Below are positions 41,862 to 51,678 of a stretch of 64,000 nucleotides of DNA, piece by piece. A model generated the notes under the pieces. It was not told the origin of the DNA. It saw only the letters and a program-made list of their open reading frames with translations, and made no database searches. Origin of the DNA: Sporomusa acidovorans (GTDB taxonomy: Bacteria; Bacillota; Negativicutes; Sporomusales; Sporomusaceae); assembly GCF_002257695.2 (NCBI RefSeq), contig NZ_CP155571.1. One strand, 5' to 3'. A program made the translations under genes and the position numbers. The first letter of the stretch is position 1; each line of letters begins with the position of its first letter.

Positions 41862-43586
41862 CTACTTATCGGCAAACTGCACCTGATACAGCTTGCTATA
41901 CAACCCCCCTGCCGCTACTAACTCGGCATGGGAACCGCATTCGATGATCTGCCCTCTATCAATTACCAGAATAACATGGGCACGCTGTACTGTCGACAAG
42001 CGATGGGCGATAACAAAGGAAGTCCTGTCAATCATGAGCTTATCCAGCGCTGCCTGCACCAACTTCTCACTTTCGGTATCCAGCGCGGAAGTTGCTTCAT
42101 CCAGAATGAGCACCCGGGGATCTTTCAAAATAGCCCGGGCAATTGCAATCCGCTGGCGCTGGCCACCGGACAGTTTCGAGCCCCGCTCGCCGATTTGGGT
42201 TTCATACCCGGCGGGCATAGCCATAATAAAGTCGTGGGCATTGGCCGCCTGCGCAGCCGCAATCACTTGCTCTTTACCGGCGTCAAGATCGCCATACAAT
42301 ATATTTTCATAAACCGTGCCGTTAAAGAGTACTGTCTCCTGCGGCACGATCCCAATTTGCGTACGTAAAGATTTTAGCGTTACCTGTTTAATATCATAGC
42401 CATCAATCAGTATCCGGCCATCTGTTGGATCGTAAAAGCGGGGAACAAGATTGGCGATAGTTGTTTTACCGGCGCCGCTGGGTCCGACAATGGCAATCAT
42501 TTGCCCCGGTTCGGCAACTAAGGACACATTCTTCAGAGCCTGCTCACCAGGCTTGTACGAAAAATTCACATTTTCAAAAACAACCCGGCCGGTAATGGGC
42601 GGTAAATCAACCGCGCCAGGAATATCCTGGATCTCAGGCTCGGTGTCAAGGACGTCAAAAACCCGCTGGGCGGCCGCCAAGGCCCGTTGAATATTCCCAT
42701 ACACCCGGCTGAGACGTTTAACGGGGTTGCTGATATTGACCGCGTAAATCAGGAAAGCAATTAAGGAGCCGGAGGTTAGGCTGCCGTTAATGACTTCCCG
42801 GCCGCCATACCAGATAATCAGAGTAATGCCAATAGCAGCTAAAAATTCAATAACCGGCGTTAAGGTTGCCATAATTTGCGCGTTTTTCATCTGCGCCCGG
42901 AAATTTAAGTGGTTCTGACGGTTAAAACGCGCTATTTCGTAATCTTCGCGTCCAAATGACTTAATAACCCGTACCGCCGAAATCGTTTCCTGCAGGACAG
43001 ATGTAATATCCGCTACCCGTTCCTGCATGATCCGGCTGGACGTTCGCAGGCGTTTGCCAAAAATGTTAATCGCCTGCGCCACCAGCGGCAAAGCAATAAA
43101 AGTCAACAGTGACAGCCGCCAGTGCAGGTAAAACATCGTCGCCATCGAACCGATCAGCACCATGCCTTCGGTAAACAGTTCGATGACACTGTCAACCAAA
43201 GCGTTTTGCAAAGCGGCCACATCGTTGGTAATGCGGCTCATGATCGCCCCTGTCTGGCGCTTTTCATAATAAGACAAAGACAGGCGCTGCAGGTGGCGGT
43301 ATACGGCTTCACGGATATCGATAATCACTTTTTGGGCAATGAACGACATGAGATAGGTCTGCCCATAAAAGAAAATACCGCGCAGCAGAAATACCAACAC
43401 AATCCCAATGGCAATTGTGTTCAGCATAACCATGTCCTTGGAAGCCAGCACACCATCAATAACGTCCTTGATGATCCAGGGAACGTATAAGTTGGCGCCG
43501 GACGCAATTAAAATGCACACAATGGCAAGTAAAAAGCGCGGCATATAAGGACGTATATAATTAATGAGTCGTAAGTAGAGCTTCAT
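41862..43586 (-). CDS. msbA: Lipid A export ABC transporter
   Basis: A 574-residue half-transporter with six membrane helices (residues 15-310) and a C-terminal ATPase. Walker A is VGPSGAGKTTIANL, the signature LSGGQRQRIAIARAI, Walker B VLILDEATSALD and the switch His in VIAHRLSTV. As a homodimer it flips lipid A-core to the outer leaflet of the inner membrane. Its setting between lpxB and waaA supports MsbA over a generic exporter. The start overlaps lpxB by 4 bases (ATGA). Confidence 0.95.
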   Translation of the reverse strand: MKLYLRLINYIRPYMPRFLLAIVCILIASGANLYVPWIIKDVIDGVLASKDMVMLNTIAIGIVLVFLLRGIFFYGQTYLMSFIAQKVIIDIREAVYRHLQRLSLSYYEKRQTGAIMSRITNDVAALQNALVDSVIELFTEGMVLIGSMATMFYLHWRLSLLTFIALPLVAQAINIFGKRLRTSSRIMQERVADITSVLQETISAVRVIKSFGREDYEIARFNRQNHLNFRAQMKNAQIMATLTPVIEFLAAIGITLIIWYGGREVINGSLTSGSLIAFLIYAVNISNPVKRLSRVYGNIQRALAAAQRVFDVLDTEPEIQDIPGAVDLPPITGRVVFENVNFSYKPGEQALKNVSLVAEPGQMIAIVGPSGAGKTTIANLVPRFYDPTDGRILIDGYDIKQVTLKSLRTQIGIVPQETVLFNGTVYENILYGDLDAGKEQVIAAAQAANAHDFIMAMPAGYETQIGERGSKLSGGQRQRIAIARAILKDPRVLILDEATSALDTESEKLVQAALDKLMIDRTSFVIAHRLSTVQRAHVILVIDRGQIIECGSHAELVAAGGLYSKLYQVQFADK

Positions 43587-44728
43587 CGTACTACCTCTTT
43601 TTTTTGGGCCACAGCTAAGATCACTTCCGCTACGCGCTTAACTGCGCCGACTTGGCCAAGTTTTGCCTTTACTGCGGCCAAATCTGCCTGTACTTGGTTA
43701 TAGACTTGACTATCGGTAAGCAGCTTCAGCGTTTCTGCGGCAATGTTCTCAGGATTAGCCGCGTCTTGCAGTAATTCGGGTACAATGCGCCGCCCGGCAA
43801 CGATATTCGGCAAGCCGATATTCGGTATTTTAACCAAAAATTTGCCTAAAAAATAGGTAAGCGGCGCCATTTTATAAATAATGACCGTAGGTGCTCCCAT
43901 GAGGGAAGTCTCCAGGGTTGCCGTACCGGAAGCCGCAATGGCGACATCGGCAATACCCATCAGGTCATACGTATAATCGCTAGTTAAGGTTACAGGTACA
44001 TGATAACCGTCAATGATATTTTGTAATATTTCCCGGGAAATTGTCGAAGCAACAGGCAGAAAGAATTGGCATGCCGGCAGCCTGTCCAGAATTATCCTGG
44101 CAGCCGCCAGCATGACCGGCAGGAGTTTGTCAATTTCCTGCTGGCGGCTGCCAGGCATTATCATCACCAGCGGGCGATCCGGATCGGCATTAAAATGCCG
44201 GCAGGCTTCTGCCGCACTCAAGGCCGGCTTAACAATATCCACTAACGGATGACCGACAAACGTAACATCGGCGCCTGCCGCCTGGTATACTTCCGCTTCA
44301 AAGGGAAAAATAGCGGCAATTTTATCTACAATTTTCGCCACTTCTTTGGCCCGGCCGCGCCGCCACGCCCAGGCCGAGGGACTAATATAGGAAATGACAG
44401 GAATACCTTTTTTCTTAGCTATTTTTGCCAGCCGCATATTAAAATCCGGATAATCGATAATAACAAGCGCGTCCGGGCATTCCTTGTCCATAAGGTCTGC
44501 CAGTTTGTCCCTCAAGGCAAACAAGTGACCCAGATTTTTAATCACTTCGACCAAACCCATAATGCCCTGGCCGGCAATGTCATAATCCACTCTTACGCCT
44601 GCCGCCAGCATAGCTTTGCTGCCCATTCCAAAAAGTTCGATATCCGGCTGCAACAGTTTAAGTGCGCCCGCTACACTGGCACCATGCATGTCGCCTGAGG
44701 CCTCACCGGCTGAAAGCATGATTTTCAT
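43583..44728 (-). CDS. lpxB: Lipid-A-disaccharide synthase
   Basis: A 381-residue GT19 enzyme joining UDP-diacylglucosamine and lipid X into the lipid A disaccharide. Signature motifs are MLSAGEASGDMHGA at the N-terminus, YISPSAWAWRRGRAKEV, ALLPGSRQQEI-like (MIMPGSRQQEIDKLLPVML) and ASGTATLETSLMGAPTVI. CTGGAGG-type binding site precedes the ATG. It sits between lpxI, which makes its lipid X substrate, and msbA. Confidence 0.96.
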   Translation of the reverse strand: MKIMLSAGEASGDMHGASVAGALKLLQPDIELFGMGSKAMLAAGVRVDYDIAGQGIMGLVEVIKNLGHLFALRDKLADLMDKECPDALVIIDYPDFNMRLAKIAKKKGIPVISYISPSAWAWRRGRAKEVAKIVDKIAAIFPFEAEVYQAAGADVTFVGHPLVDIVKPALSAAEACRHFNADPDRPLVMIMPGSRQQEIDKLLPVMLAAARIILDRLPACQFFLPVASTISREILQNIIDGYHVPVTLTSDYTYDLMGIADVAIAASGTATLETSLMGAPTVIIYKMAPLTYFLGKFLVKIPNIGLPNIVAGRRIVPELLQDAANPENIAAETLKLLTDSQVYNQVQADLAAVKAKLGQVGAVKRVAEVILAVAQKKEVVR

Positions 44729-44771
44729 GAGTATCCTCCAGGATTTTAGTCAATACATATACTACCATCAC

Positions 44772-45575
44772 TTATTGAACAACAATGGCTATACCATGCT
44801 GATCGGCCAATTCAATGACCTGTTTTTTATCGACCAAGAGTGTTTTTCCGGCTTCGATCACCAACGCCGCCGCGCCGGCGGCGATCATGGTTTGTAAAGT
44901 ATCCGGACCCACGCTGGGAACGTCAAAACGGGCATCTTGCCGGGGCTTGGACGCTTTGGCCACGACAACACCGCCGCGTCCCAGCTCGCCGCCCCGCTTA
45001 ATGCAGGCATCGGTGCCCTCAATTGCTTCCACCGCCATAACGGCTTTATTTTTTACTACAACAGTTTGTCCGATATCGAGGCCGCCCATTTGCCGGGCCA
45101 TGGCCAGACCGTATTCCATATCAGCCTGCTCGTCCGGCGTAGGCTGACGCTTGGTCAGCACACCCGGCAACGGCATAAGCCGGCGAATGAGCTGCGTCTG
45201 ATCCAGCACGCCGATGCCCTCGCCGGCAAATTCACGGACAAGTGCCAGCATAACGGTATCATCGTTTAAGTCGGTAAGACCGGCTAATAGTTGCTGCATG
45301 CGGGCATCGGGGCGGGCGGCACCGCTAAAAAGATGTTCTTTCGTCACTTTTCCCAGCATAGTCACCTGCCCAACCGCTTCTTGTTTTAAAATGCTGATCA
45401 AATTATCCAGTTGTCCTAACCCAACTGAATAAAATTTTTTCACGGTCTGCCCAAGTTCTTCGTCCACACCCGGCGCCACGGCTACGGCTATCACGTCAAA
45501 GCCCATGCCGCGAGCGGCACGGGCAAATTCTACCGGCAACCGGCCAACGCCGGCAATTAATCCAATTGTATTCAT
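44772..45575 (-). CDS. lpxI: UDP-2,3-diacylglucosamine pyrophosphatase (LpxI type)
   Basis: A 267-residue DUF1009 protein. IGLIAGVGRLPVEFARAA opens it, with VGLGQLDNLISILK and the C-terminal FDVPSVGPDTLQTMIAAGA. LpxI cleaves UDP-diacylglucosamine to lipid X and replaces the unrelated LpxH of E. coli. The ATG at 45575 has GGTGGGAG upstream; the longer frame to 45587 lacks this spacing. It lies between lpxA and lpxB. Confidence 0.93.
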   Translation of the reverse strand: MNTIGLIAGVGRLPVEFARAARGMGFDVIAVAVAPGVDEELGQTVKKFYSVGLGQLDNLISILKQEAVGQVTMLGKVTKEHLFSGAARPDARMQQLLAGLTDLNDDTVMLALVREFAGEGIGVLDQTQLIRRLMPLPGVLTKRQPTPDEQADMEYGLAMARQMGGLDIGQTVVVKNKAVMAVEAIEGTDACIKRGGELGRGGVVVAKASKPRQDARFDVPSVGPDTLQTMIAAGAAALVIEAGKTLLVDKKQVIELADQHGIAIVVQ

Positions 45576-45691
45576 AATAGCTCCCACCTTATGTAGCCCG
45601 ATGCGGTACTATGCCGCATCACGCTGTTATGAAAAAATCCAATCATATAATAATTATCTATAGGTTTTGCTATCCGTTAATTTGCTATACG

Positions 45692-46513
45692 TTAATTCTC
45701 CGCATCCTTGTGGCCACGGCAGATACCGCGCTCGGCGTTGCGAAGGAAACGAAGCATGTGCTCAATTTCCTCACAGGAATCCAGTTCCTGCTCCATTACC
45801 GCAATGGCCTGCGCCAGGCTGAGACCGGAACGGTAGAGTATTTTAAAGGCTTTTTTAAGATTGCGGCGGGCAGGTTCGCTGACACCGGCCCGGGAAATGC
45901 CTACGCTGTTTAAGCCGCGTACTTTAGCCGGATTGCCGTCAACGATAACAAATGGCGGGATATCCTGAACAACTTTGGTTGCACCGCCAATCATAGCATT
46001 ACGGCCAATCTTTACAAATTGATGAACTCCGGCCAAGCCGCCGATAACAGCGCGGTCTTCCACCACAACATGACCGGCGAGCGTTGCCGCATTGGACATA
46101 ATCACGTTGTTGCCCACAACACAGTTATGGGCAACATGGGTATAAGCCATCAGCAGGCAATTAGAGCCAACCCGGGTTTCTTCCCCTTCCCCGGTAGCCC
46201 GGTTAACTGTCGCAAATTCGCGGATTTTCGTGTTATCGCCAATAAATACATAGCTTTTTTCGCCACGGAATTTCAAATCCTGCGGCTCGGCACCAATGGA
46301 GGCACTCGGATAAATTACGCAGTTTTTGCCAATACTGGTCCAGCCGTCAATCACCACATGCGCGCCTATTTGGGTGCCATCGCCAATAAGCACATTTTCA
46401 CCAATCACGGCGTAAGGACCAATTTCCACGTCTTTGCCGATACGGGCATTGGGATGAACAACTGCAGTTTCATGTATTTTACGTAACGGTATTACAACCG
46501 GTTCCGGCTTCAT
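45692..46513 (-). CDS. lpxA: UDP-N-acetylglucosamine acyltransferase
   Basis: The first lipid A enzyme, 273 residues. It has left-handed beta-helix hexapeptide repeats from residue 12 (IHETAVVHPNARIGKDVEIGPYAV) and the catalytic His in AYTHVAHNCVVGNN. The C-terminal helical domain begins near LNSVGISRAGVSE. It adds a 3-hydroxyacyl chain from acyl-ACP to UDP-GlcNAc; length is not predictable. The ATG at 46513 is chosen because GGGGAG lies 12 bases ahead, whereas the ATG at 46525 abuts the binding site. Confidence 0.95.
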   Translation of the reverse strand: MKPEPVVIPLRKIHETAVVHPNARIGKDVEIGPYAVIGENVLIGDGTQIGAHVVIDGWTSIGKNCVIYPSASIGAEPQDLKFRGEKSYVFIGDNTKIREFATVNRATGEGEETRVGSNCLLMAYTHVAHNCVVGNNVIMSNAATLAGHVVVEDRAVIGGLAGVHQFVKIGRNAMIGGATKVVQDIPPFVIVDGNPAKVRGLNSVGISRAGVSEPARRNLKKAFKILYRSGLSLAQAIAVMEQELDSCEEIEHMLRFLRNAERGICRGHKDAEN

Positions 46514-46707
46514 TATCAAAATCATCTCCCCACTAAATTAGAACTTTATAAGCAGGTCTCGTGTGTCGTTTATTGTTATATATATTCCGACTGAGCAGTC
46601 TAAAAATGGCACGCCGAATTTAAACGAATTCAGGCAAAAAATAGTGAAAACATGCATTGTTACTATTTATCAACCATTTTTCAGTGGTTTTTTTTGTTTT
46701 ACGATTA
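46514..46707. other. Gap between fabZ and lpxA (194 bases)
   Basis: No gene is seen. The minus strand contains GGAATATATATAACA near 46590-46576, identical over 15 bases to a stretch ahead of ompM copy 2. A weak plus-strand AACCA/TGGTT hairpin with a T-run (46672-46697) has no plus-strand gene to serve. Confidence 0.4.
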
Positions 46708-47139
46708 TTATTCCGCGGTAAGCGCAAATAAAAATTCAGCTTCGGCTACAATTTGATCATCAACGGAGGCTTCCGCCCACACCTTCCCGATTGAGCTGCG
46801 AAGTTTTACAATTTCCGCCACCATATAAAGCTGGTCGCCCGGGATAACCGGCTTCCGGAACTTAACTCTGTCCATTCCGGCAAAAACGGGAAGCTTGCCC
46901 CTGTATTCTTCAGGATACAGCATGGCAACACCGCCGACCTGGGCCATGGCTTCCAGGATAAGCACACCCGGCATAATCGGTTTTTTGGGAAAGTGTCCTG
47001 CGAAAAAATATTCGTTCATGGTTACGTTCTTTATACCCACCGCCCGTTTCATGGGCTCCAATTCAAGAATACGGTCCACAAGCAACATGGGAAAACGGTG
47101 TGGAATAACCTCTTGAATTTGGGCTGCAGTTAAAATCAT
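46708..47139 (-). CDS. fabZ: 3-hydroxyacyl-ACP dehydratase
   Basis: A 143-residue hot-dog fold dehydratase. The catalytic His lies in GHFPKKPIMPGVLILEAMAQ with the Glu, and PHRFPMLLVDRILELEP is the opening. FabZ draws 3-hydroxyacyl-ACP into fatty acid synthesis and competes with LpxA/LpxD for it. Its place between lpxC and lpxA follows the common lpxD-fabZ-lpxA grouping, though lpxD is elsewhere here. GAGGAGG precedes the ATG. Confidence 0.96.
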   Translation of the reverse strand: MILTAAQIQEVIPHRFPMLLVDRILELEPMKRAVGIKNVTMNEYFFAGHFPKKPIMPGVLILEAMAQVGGVAMLYPEEYRGKLPVFAGMDRVKFRKPVIPGDQLYMVAEIVKLRSSIGKVWAEASVDDQIVAEAEFLFALTAE

Positions 47140-47167
47140 CAGGGAAACGCCTCCTCATATCATCACA

Positions 47168-47995
47168 TCACATACTTGCTTTTACTATCTCTTTGGCCAG
47201 CGCGGTATTCAGCGCATGGCTTGATTTTACGGCGATCACATGGCCGGCAAGACGGCCAACCAAAGCCAAATCACCAATTACGTCCAAGATTTTATGTCTG
47301 ACCAGTTCGTCAGGAAATCTAAGCGGCGTTAAACAATGCTGGTTATCATAGACAACAACATTATCCAAGCTTCCGCCCAAAGCCAGCCCCTGGGCTTGCA
47401 GAGCCTCAACCTCATGCATGAAACCAATGGTCCGGGCCGGAGCCAGTTCCTGCGCAAAAGTTGCCGGTGTTATTTCATAGTCCCCAAACTGAACCCCCAG
47501 TAATGGATGAGGATTAATGGACGTAAACGTAATACGAAATCCATTATAGGGCAGAATGGCAATGAATTTGTCCGGATACCGCAGGGCAATGGTTTCTTTA
47601 ATCACAATCGGCGGGCGGCGCATTTCCTGCTGGGCGGTACTGCCGGCCTGTTCCAGCAATTTAAGAAAAGGCAGCGAGCTACCGTCAGCCACCGGCGGTT
47701 CAACTGACGAAATTTCCACCAGGCAATTATCAATTCCCATGGCAGAAAAAGCGGCCAGTAAGTGTTCAACAGTGACTACTTTGGCTTCGCCTTCTTCTAG
47801 TGTAGTAGCCCGCAGGGTATTGGTCACATTAACCGCTTTGGCCGTTACGCAGGGCGTACCGGCAAGGTCCGTCCGGGCAAAGACAATACCGCTGTCGGCG
47901 GGCGCCGGGTTCAGGGAAATTGTCACATCACACCCTGAGTGCAGGCCGATACCGGTATAAGTTACACGCGAAGCTACTGTAGTTTGGCGATCCAT
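47168..47995 (-). CDS. lpxC: UDP-3-O-acyl-N-acetylglucosamine deacetylase
   Basis: A 275-residue zinc enzyme committing to lipid A synthesis. Zinc ligands are seen in TVEHLLAAFSAMGIDN and in RHKILDVIGDLALVG; the acyl-channel region and GIGLHSGCDV opening match LpxC. It is a plain LpxC, not fused to FabZ as in some bacteria, but fabZ follows 28 bases later. The ATG at 47995 has GGGAGG upstream; the longer frame to 48025 is rejected. Confidence 0.96.
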   Translation of the reverse strand: MDRQTTVASRVTYTGIGLHSGCDVTISLNPAPADSGIVFARTDLAGTPCVTAKAVNVTNTLRATTLEEGEAKVVTVEHLLAAFSAMGIDNCLVEISSVEPPVADGSSLPFLKLLEQAGSTAQQEMRRPPIVIKETIALRYPDKFIAILPYNGFRITFTSINPHPLLGVQFGDYEITPATFAQELAPARTIGFMHEVEALQAQGLALGGSLDNVVVYDNQHCLTPLRFPDELVRHKILDVIGDLALVGRLAGHVIAVKSSHALNTALAKEIVKASM

Positions 47996-48099
47996 TAAGG
48001 TTCCTCCCGAGTTGTCTAATTCCAATTAATTCTACAGGAATTTGCAAGTTTACGCAAGTATGGATTTCAATTTAGAGGCAAAATTGTACCGCTATCTTT

Positions 48100-48873
48100 T
48101 TACGCGACGCGGTTTCCTGCCAGTGTACGGGCGCTGGTACTTAACTGATATTCAATCAGTTCCTTATATTGACGGCCAACGTGCGAGGCAGGATTAACAA
48201 AAACCTGATTGGGTATGCCTGACTCAACAATAGTGCCCTTTTCCATCAGCACAATGCGGTCAGCCACATGCAGGGCAAAGGCGATTTCATGCGTCACGAC
48301 TACCATCGTGGCTGCCCGGTATTTTGCCAGTTCTTCCATAACAACCAATACTTCCCGGACCAGCATGGGATCAAGCGAGGCCGTGGGTTCATCCCACAGC
48401 ATCAGTTCCGGTTCAAAGGCCAGCGCCCGGGCGATCCCCACCCGTTGCTGCTGACCGCCGGAAAGCTCACCCGGTTTTTGGTCTTGCAGGTGTTCTAGGC
48501 CCACTTTTGTCATCGCCGCCATGGCCTTATCATAGGCCTCTTCTTTCGACTGCCCGCTCATAACCAAGCCAAGCATAATGTTTTCAACCGCACTTAACCG
48601 GTTAATCAGATTAAAATGCTGAAATACATAACCGATACGCTTACGCATGCTTCTAAGCTCATCCTCGCCCAGGTTGGTAATATCTACGCCGTCAAAAATA
48701 ACGGAGCCGCTATCAGGTTCGATCAACCGGTTAATGGTGCGGATCGTTGTTGACTTGCCACAGCCTGACGGACCCATAATCACAACGGTTTCTCCCGGAT
48801 CCACCGTCAGACTTAGATTATTAACGGCAATCAGATTGCCAAAATGTTTATACAGGTTCCGGATGCTCAGCAT
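48100..48873 (-). CDS. ABC transporter ATPase (GlnQ-like), partner of the large permease
   Basis: 257 residues with Walker A (IMGPSGCGKSTTIRTI), Q-loop (YVFQHFNLINRLSAVENI), signature LSGGQQQRVGIARAL, Walker B LMLWDEPTASLDP and switch VVVTHEIAFALHVADRIV. By motif it belongs to the polar amino acid importer ATPases. The only adjacent membrane protein is the 785-residue permease at 48908-51265, which ends in a matching EAA-type loop, so the two probably form one transporter. No solute-binding protein is near. Its place between lpxL-like and lpxC genes suggests an envelope substrate (inferred). The ATG at 48873 has GGTGG 8 bases upstream. Confidence 0.85.
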   Translation of the reverse strand: MLSIRNLYKHFGNLIAVNNLSLTVDPGETVVIMGPSGCGKSTTIRTINRLIEPDSGSVIFDGVDITNLGEDELRSMRKRIGYVFQHFNLINRLSAVENIMLGLVMSGQSKEEAYDKAMAAMTKVGLEHLQDQKPGELSGGQQQRVGIARALAFEPELMLWDEPTASLDPMLVREVLVVMEELAKYRAATMVVVTHEIAFALHVADRIVLMEKGTIVESGIPNQVFVNPASHVGRQYKELIEYQLSTSARTLAGNRVA

Positions 48874-48907
48874 ACGCCTCACCACCAATCTAGTTATTAC
48901 TTGTGTG

Positions 48908-51265
48908 TTATTTAAACTTTACTTTGCGTTGATTCAATTTTTGCATAAGGCCCGGACGCCCATTGGGGATCACAATTTCCCGCATAATTTCGTCCACCGA
49001 CAAACCTAATGCTTCGCCGGCTAATACCTCCTCACCGGCAATCGGACTGATTTTTTCCGTATAAGCGGCCACGGTGAGTCCCAGCAGGGCCCCAATCACC
49101 GGCACGCCAATCCAGGGTAAATAGGGAATACCACCGCCTGCCAAAACAAACATGGCTGTCAGCATGACGGCCCCCACACCCGCCCCATAGCGGCGCTCAG
49201 GCGCCGTAAAGGCGATTGTCAGTCGCTCAACCAGCTTGCGCCAGCCGGCGACCGGCACTTTTTTAGCTAAACGTTTGCGGCGGATTACGGTCATAATCGC
49301 CGTATGATCAAGCACCAAGAATAAAATAGTGACAATAATGGCTGTCATACCGGCCAAAATACTTTTTACTTCATTAAGCACCTGATACAGTTCGCCGCGC
49401 GCATTCGGCTCAATAACTCCGAGCGCCGTCGAATACAGCGATACGTTGTTGTGCCCTACCTGTGCATACACAATCGGTGCCACCGCATCAGCAGCGATAT
49501 TGCTTGTTGTCAAAATTTGAATTCTGGCACCGGGGATAACCTGTCCGGCAATAAATTTATCCAAAAGATTAATGGAATGGTTGATCTCCTCATCCTTAAG
49601 GTTGGGCACGGCACTCGCCAAATATTGCACCTGCGCCGTAATTGCCGGCACATTAATGGCCTGCAAGCCGTCCAGGCGGGCATTAACATCATTCAGGCTG
49701 TTCCTCGTGCCCTGGACATCAAATGCACGCAGTACACCAAGAGTCGTTTGTCCATTGGCAACAATGTTGTCAATAGTCGATTTGGCGCGGCGGGCATTGC
49801 CGGCAACATTGTCCAGCGACGCCAGCCCGGCGCTTAAGTTGCTTAAATTCTGCTGCGTGCTTGTTAAGGAGTCAATTGTCGAACTAACATCCCCATTGAC
49901 CAAGCGCAATACCTGTAAGGTATTTGCCATGCCGCCAAGCGTACGGGACGAATTGTCAAGCTGGGAACGAATGCCGCTGGTATCAAGGCCGGCAAGGGCG
50001 CTGGTCGCCGACTGGATAGTAGTGCCTGCCGTACTTAAACCGGACAGGGTCGCTGTCAGAGCATCAATACTATTGCCATAGTTATCCAGCGCCCCCAGCG
50101 CAATCTGGCTCATGCTTTTGGCATCTTGTGCAAAACCGGGAATTTGTCCGACTAATTTGCCGGTCTCGCTTAGGGCGCTGCCCAGCTCCTGGCGTGGATT
50201 TTTATAGGTAGCCGCAGCAACCGGGCTGCCAACTACATCCTTTTCCAGTTTATAGCCCTTTGTATTCGCCAACTGGGAAGCATCCCCTTGCATAATCCTT
50301 CCCTCCGCCGTACCGCCGGCAGCAACATTGGTAATTTCAACGGTAACATTGTCTTTGCCAACAGGTTGTCCGGCCTGCAACGGCTGACTGCTGCTCCCCT
50401 GAAAGACAACAATATCCCCTTTCGCCAATTGAACACCGGCTGCCGGGGTTAACGTCATCTGGGACGCATAGGCGCTTAAGAATCGCTTAAGCTCAATCAT
50501 GGTACTGACCATGTAAGCCATATCGTCATTCTTGCCGTCGACCGATACATTCTGCGCATAGTCAAGGCGCAAATTCTTGTGCATGGCATCCGCAATGCTT
50601 TCGCCCAAACGCACCGGGTTAGCCGGTTCACTGCCTACCGGGAAAGTAATTTCGATTACCTGGTAATCCTTTAAAATGTTTTTAATGCTGGTACTGACTG
50701 CCGGCGATTTGTCCAGCGAGGTAAGAATGACGCCGACAGTGCTGCCGTCGCGGAAAGCAAAGCGTACTCCATCCATTTGCATAATCCGGTCAATCAGCAT
50801 GTTTTTAGCGCCTTCCGGCACACCGCGAATGTTGAGGCGCGGCTCTGTCATCATACCGACACTGGCACCACCGGGAATACTGCCAAAAGTTTTCGGCAAA
50901 TCCTCATATACCTGTTTTGTTTTATATTGATCAGGCAGAGTAACATAGAAATAAGATTTGCCGGTGACTGTCGGTCCCTGGCTTACTTTGCCGCCCGGAA
51001 ATACATCAGTAACGATCTTGTTTACCTGAACGGCTGTATCTTCTTTCATTTCTTCTCTGACTTGAATTACTAAGTCATATTCTCCATAATCACCGACAAG
51101 ATTGGCCAGTGTTTTCGAAAAGTAGGAGTTTGCGGCCATTGAGACCGAGCTGGCCAGCAGGGAACCAACCACAATACTTACTGTAAGCAGCGTTACAATA
51201 TCTCTTTGAATTGAATCTTTAATAATACCTTTAATCGTTTTCATTATTTTTATTCTTTGCAGCAT
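48908..51265 (-). CDS. Large ABC-type permease with extracytoplasmic domain and C-terminal EAA loop
   Basis: 785 residues. An N-terminal membrane helix (residues 25-45) leads into about 590 extracytoplasmic residues. Part of these (about 370-560) is rich in Ser/Asn/Leu and looks helical or coiled coil (LSNLSAGLASLDNVAGNARR). Three or four C-terminal helices follow (about 640-660, 700-720, 725-745). The last 40 residues, EALGLSVDEIMREIVIPNGR and PGLM, align with the EAA coupling loop of binding-protein-dependent permeases (LG-x9-I-x-x-P), but the protein ends there with no further helix. Topology resembles FtsX/MacB or YhgE-type permeases. Substrate unknown. GAGGTG precedes the ATG. Confidence 0.7.
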   Translation of the reverse strand: MLQRIKIMKTIKGIIKDSIQRDIVTLLTVSIVVGSLLASSVSMAANSYFSKTLANLVGDYGEYDLVIQVREEMKEDTAVQVNKIVTDVFPGGKVSQGPTVTGKSYFYVTLPDQYKTKQVYEDLPKTFGSIPGGASVGMMTEPRLNIRGVPEGAKNMLIDRIMQMDGVRFAFRDGSTVGVILTSLDKSPAVSTSIKNILKDYQVIEITFPVGSEPANPVRLGESIADAMHKNLRLDYAQNVSVDGKNDDMAYMVSTMIELKRFLSAYASQMTLTPAAGVQLAKGDIVVFQGSSSQPLQAGQPVGKDNVTVEITNVAAGGTAEGRIMQGDASQLANTKGYKLEKDVVGSPVAAATYKNPRQELGSALSETGKLVGQIPGFAQDAKSMSQIALGALDNYGNSIDALTATLSGLSTAGTTIQSATSALAGLDTSGIRSQLDNSSRTLGGMANTLQVLRLVNGDVSSTIDSLTSTQQNLSNLSAGLASLDNVAGNARRAKSTIDNIVANGQTTLGVLRAFDVQGTRNSLNDVNARLDGLQAINVPAITAQVQYLASAVPNLKDEEINHSINLLDKFIAGQVIPGARIQILTTSNIAADAVAPIVYAQVGHNNVSLYSTALGVIEPNARGELYQVLNEVKSILAGMTAIIVTILFLVLDHTAIMTVIRRKRLAKKVPVAGWRKLVERLTIAFTAPERRYGAGVGAVMLTAMFVLAGGGIPYLPWIGVPVIGALLGLTVAAYTEKISPIAGEEVLAGEALGLSVDEIMREIVIPNGRPGLMQKLNQRKVKFK

Positions 51266-51678
51266 CTTAATTTGTCACCTCATTTCCGGAGTACATTATA
51301 TCATGTATATCACTTTCGTGTCCATAAGTATATCAAATATTTATGTATTTTTAAACGAGTCAGGGGACGGTTCTCTGACTCACCATATTCTTCAAAATTT
51401 AATTTATCCATTACTACATTTATTCTTAAAGATGTACAAAGTTTTTGCTAAATTCCTAAAAAATTAGCAGAAGTTCTATTTTTTTCACTATATTAACATA
51501 CTAATGATGCGGTTCTGAACAATGCAGACCTACTAAAGGAAAACGTGAGGACACGCACGTTTTTTCAAAAGCACTACATCTGCCATGAAACAAGGAACCT
51601 CTCCACTGCGTTTTTTAACCCCTTAACAGGCAAGCTGAGAACCGTCCCCACTTGCTGCTGCTTGATTAAAAAGATAAA
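51266..51678. repeat. Gene-free gap with GGGGACGGTTCTC inverted repeats
   Basis: No gene is seen. GGGGACGGTTCTC at 51363-51376 lies in the loop of a 7-bp stem (GAGTCAG 51357-51363, CTGACTC 51375-51381). The inverse copy GAGAACCGTCCCC is at 51642-51654, so the two bound a segment of about 290 bases. A third related copy, GGAGACGGTT...AACCGTCCCC, is at 53409-53432. Similar short motifs recur in Firmicute genomes as far as I recall. Confidence 0.5.

Noticed and set aside
46672..46697. Plus-strand hairpin with T-run between fabZ and lpxA
   Set aside because: The stem is only 5 bp and there is no plus-strand gene to terminate; on the minus strand no T-run follows.
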